Shown: positions 63,581 to 64,000 of the stretch, one piece after another
Layout of the letters: every line of letters starts with the position of its first letter
Position numbering within the stretch: the stretch's first letter is position 1
NCBI RefSeq assembly: GCF_000327385.1
Contig: NW_008710779.1
Coordinates: 1,052,811-1,116,810 of the forward strand
DNA from: Lottia gigantea
Lineage: Eukaryota; Mollusca; Gastropoda; Lottiidae
Direction of reading: 5' to 3'
DNA length: 64,000 bases
The notes under the pieces: generated by a model
Told to the model about the DNA's origin: nothing
Databases searched by the model: none
The model's input: only the letters and a program-made list of their open reading frames with translations
Made by a program: the position numbers and the translations under genes

Positions 63581-64000
63581 AATTGTGAAATAACTTTTGA
63601 TGTTTTAAATAACATCGATGGTCAGTGTGAACGAAAAAATATCAGCTTGAAAGTGTGGTCTTTATGAAGACATATACATTACAATGTCCACCTACATAGA
63701 TTTGAATACCACATATAATTCTTGCTGATATTATAACGTCATCAGTAATAACTGCACGTGAATGTTGTTTATTATAAAAGTTGTTGATGGAGATAGTATG
63801 GTAAATATAGATTTGAACAACATCTTAGTATTTTGTACTTTCAATTCTGTAATCTAACAATCCCTTTAAGACTTCGTCATACTGTCACATCCATCTTCTT
63901 CATTTATCCAGAAAAACTTTATTGATAGTTATCCGAAATCTATTCTTTTGACGTCTTACAGATTTATTACTTCAAATGGCTTACAAATTATAGAGATAGA
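63581..64000. other. Gene-free right edge
   Basis: An AACAATCCCTTTAAGAC word at about 63,858 equals the right terminus of MITE family A, but no element body is seen in front of it. Confidence 0.35.

Noticed and set aside
1-64000. Retroviral, LTR, Polinton, LINE reverse-transcriptase, CRISPR or rRNA content
   Set aside because: No protein motif or repeat structure of these kinds was seen. The regular arrays are minisatellites with no unique spacers.

Overview
The window looks like a piece of an AT-rich animal genome, most likely a marine gastropod mollusc of the limpet/snail kind. The reasons are GT-AG introns with short coding exons, many short inverted-repeat elements and minisatellites, and above all an insulin precursor with the mollusc cysteine pattern (CECC in the A chain plus an extra B-chain cysteine). 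All calls come from reading the sequence; no database search was possible.

Layout. Positions 1 to about 16,490 hold no gene I can support, only repeats: MITE-like foldback elements and tandem repeats near 4.5, 7.4 and 15.2 kb. A broken coding fragment of unknown origin lies at 16.5-17.0 kb (minus). From 37,083 down to 18,469 (minus) runs an 11-exon gene for a sperm-tail PG-rich repeat protein (STPG2-like, about 575 aa). Its large introns carry minisatellites, including a 47-bp array of about 19 copies. A ciliary-type X-box (RFX site) sits just upstream of its likely non-coding first exon.

Positions 43,252-40,364 (minus) hold a five-exon tartrate-resistant purple acid phosphatase (ACP5-like, about 335 aa). 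Divergent from it, at 44,590-45,879 (plus), is an uninterrupted 429-aa reading frame for an L-rhamnonate dehydratase of the enolase superfamily. It has the catalytic residues of the bacterial enzyme and no introns, which suggests lateral transfer or a retrocopy. Near 49.8-50.2 kb (minus) lies a decayed class A GPCR fragment. At 60,563-59,680 (minus) is a two-exon insulin-related peptide gene of 133 aa, with the phase 1 intron in the C-peptide that insulin genes usually have. The rest is non-coding.

The genes do not form a pathway. STPG2 is a sperm flagellum protein, the phosphatase is a secreted or lysosomal enzyme, the dehydratase would act on sugar acids such as those from rhamnose-rich algal polysaccharides, and the insulin is a neurohormone. 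At least seven interspersed repeat families are visible from copies within this window alone. The most interesting points are the insulin precursor, whose C-peptide appears to encode amidated mini-peptides, the intronless rhamnonate dehydratase, and a near-perfect 57-bp-arm hairpin at 18.0 kb. I saw no retrovirus, LTR element, Polinton, CRISPR array, rRNA or convincing tRNA gene.
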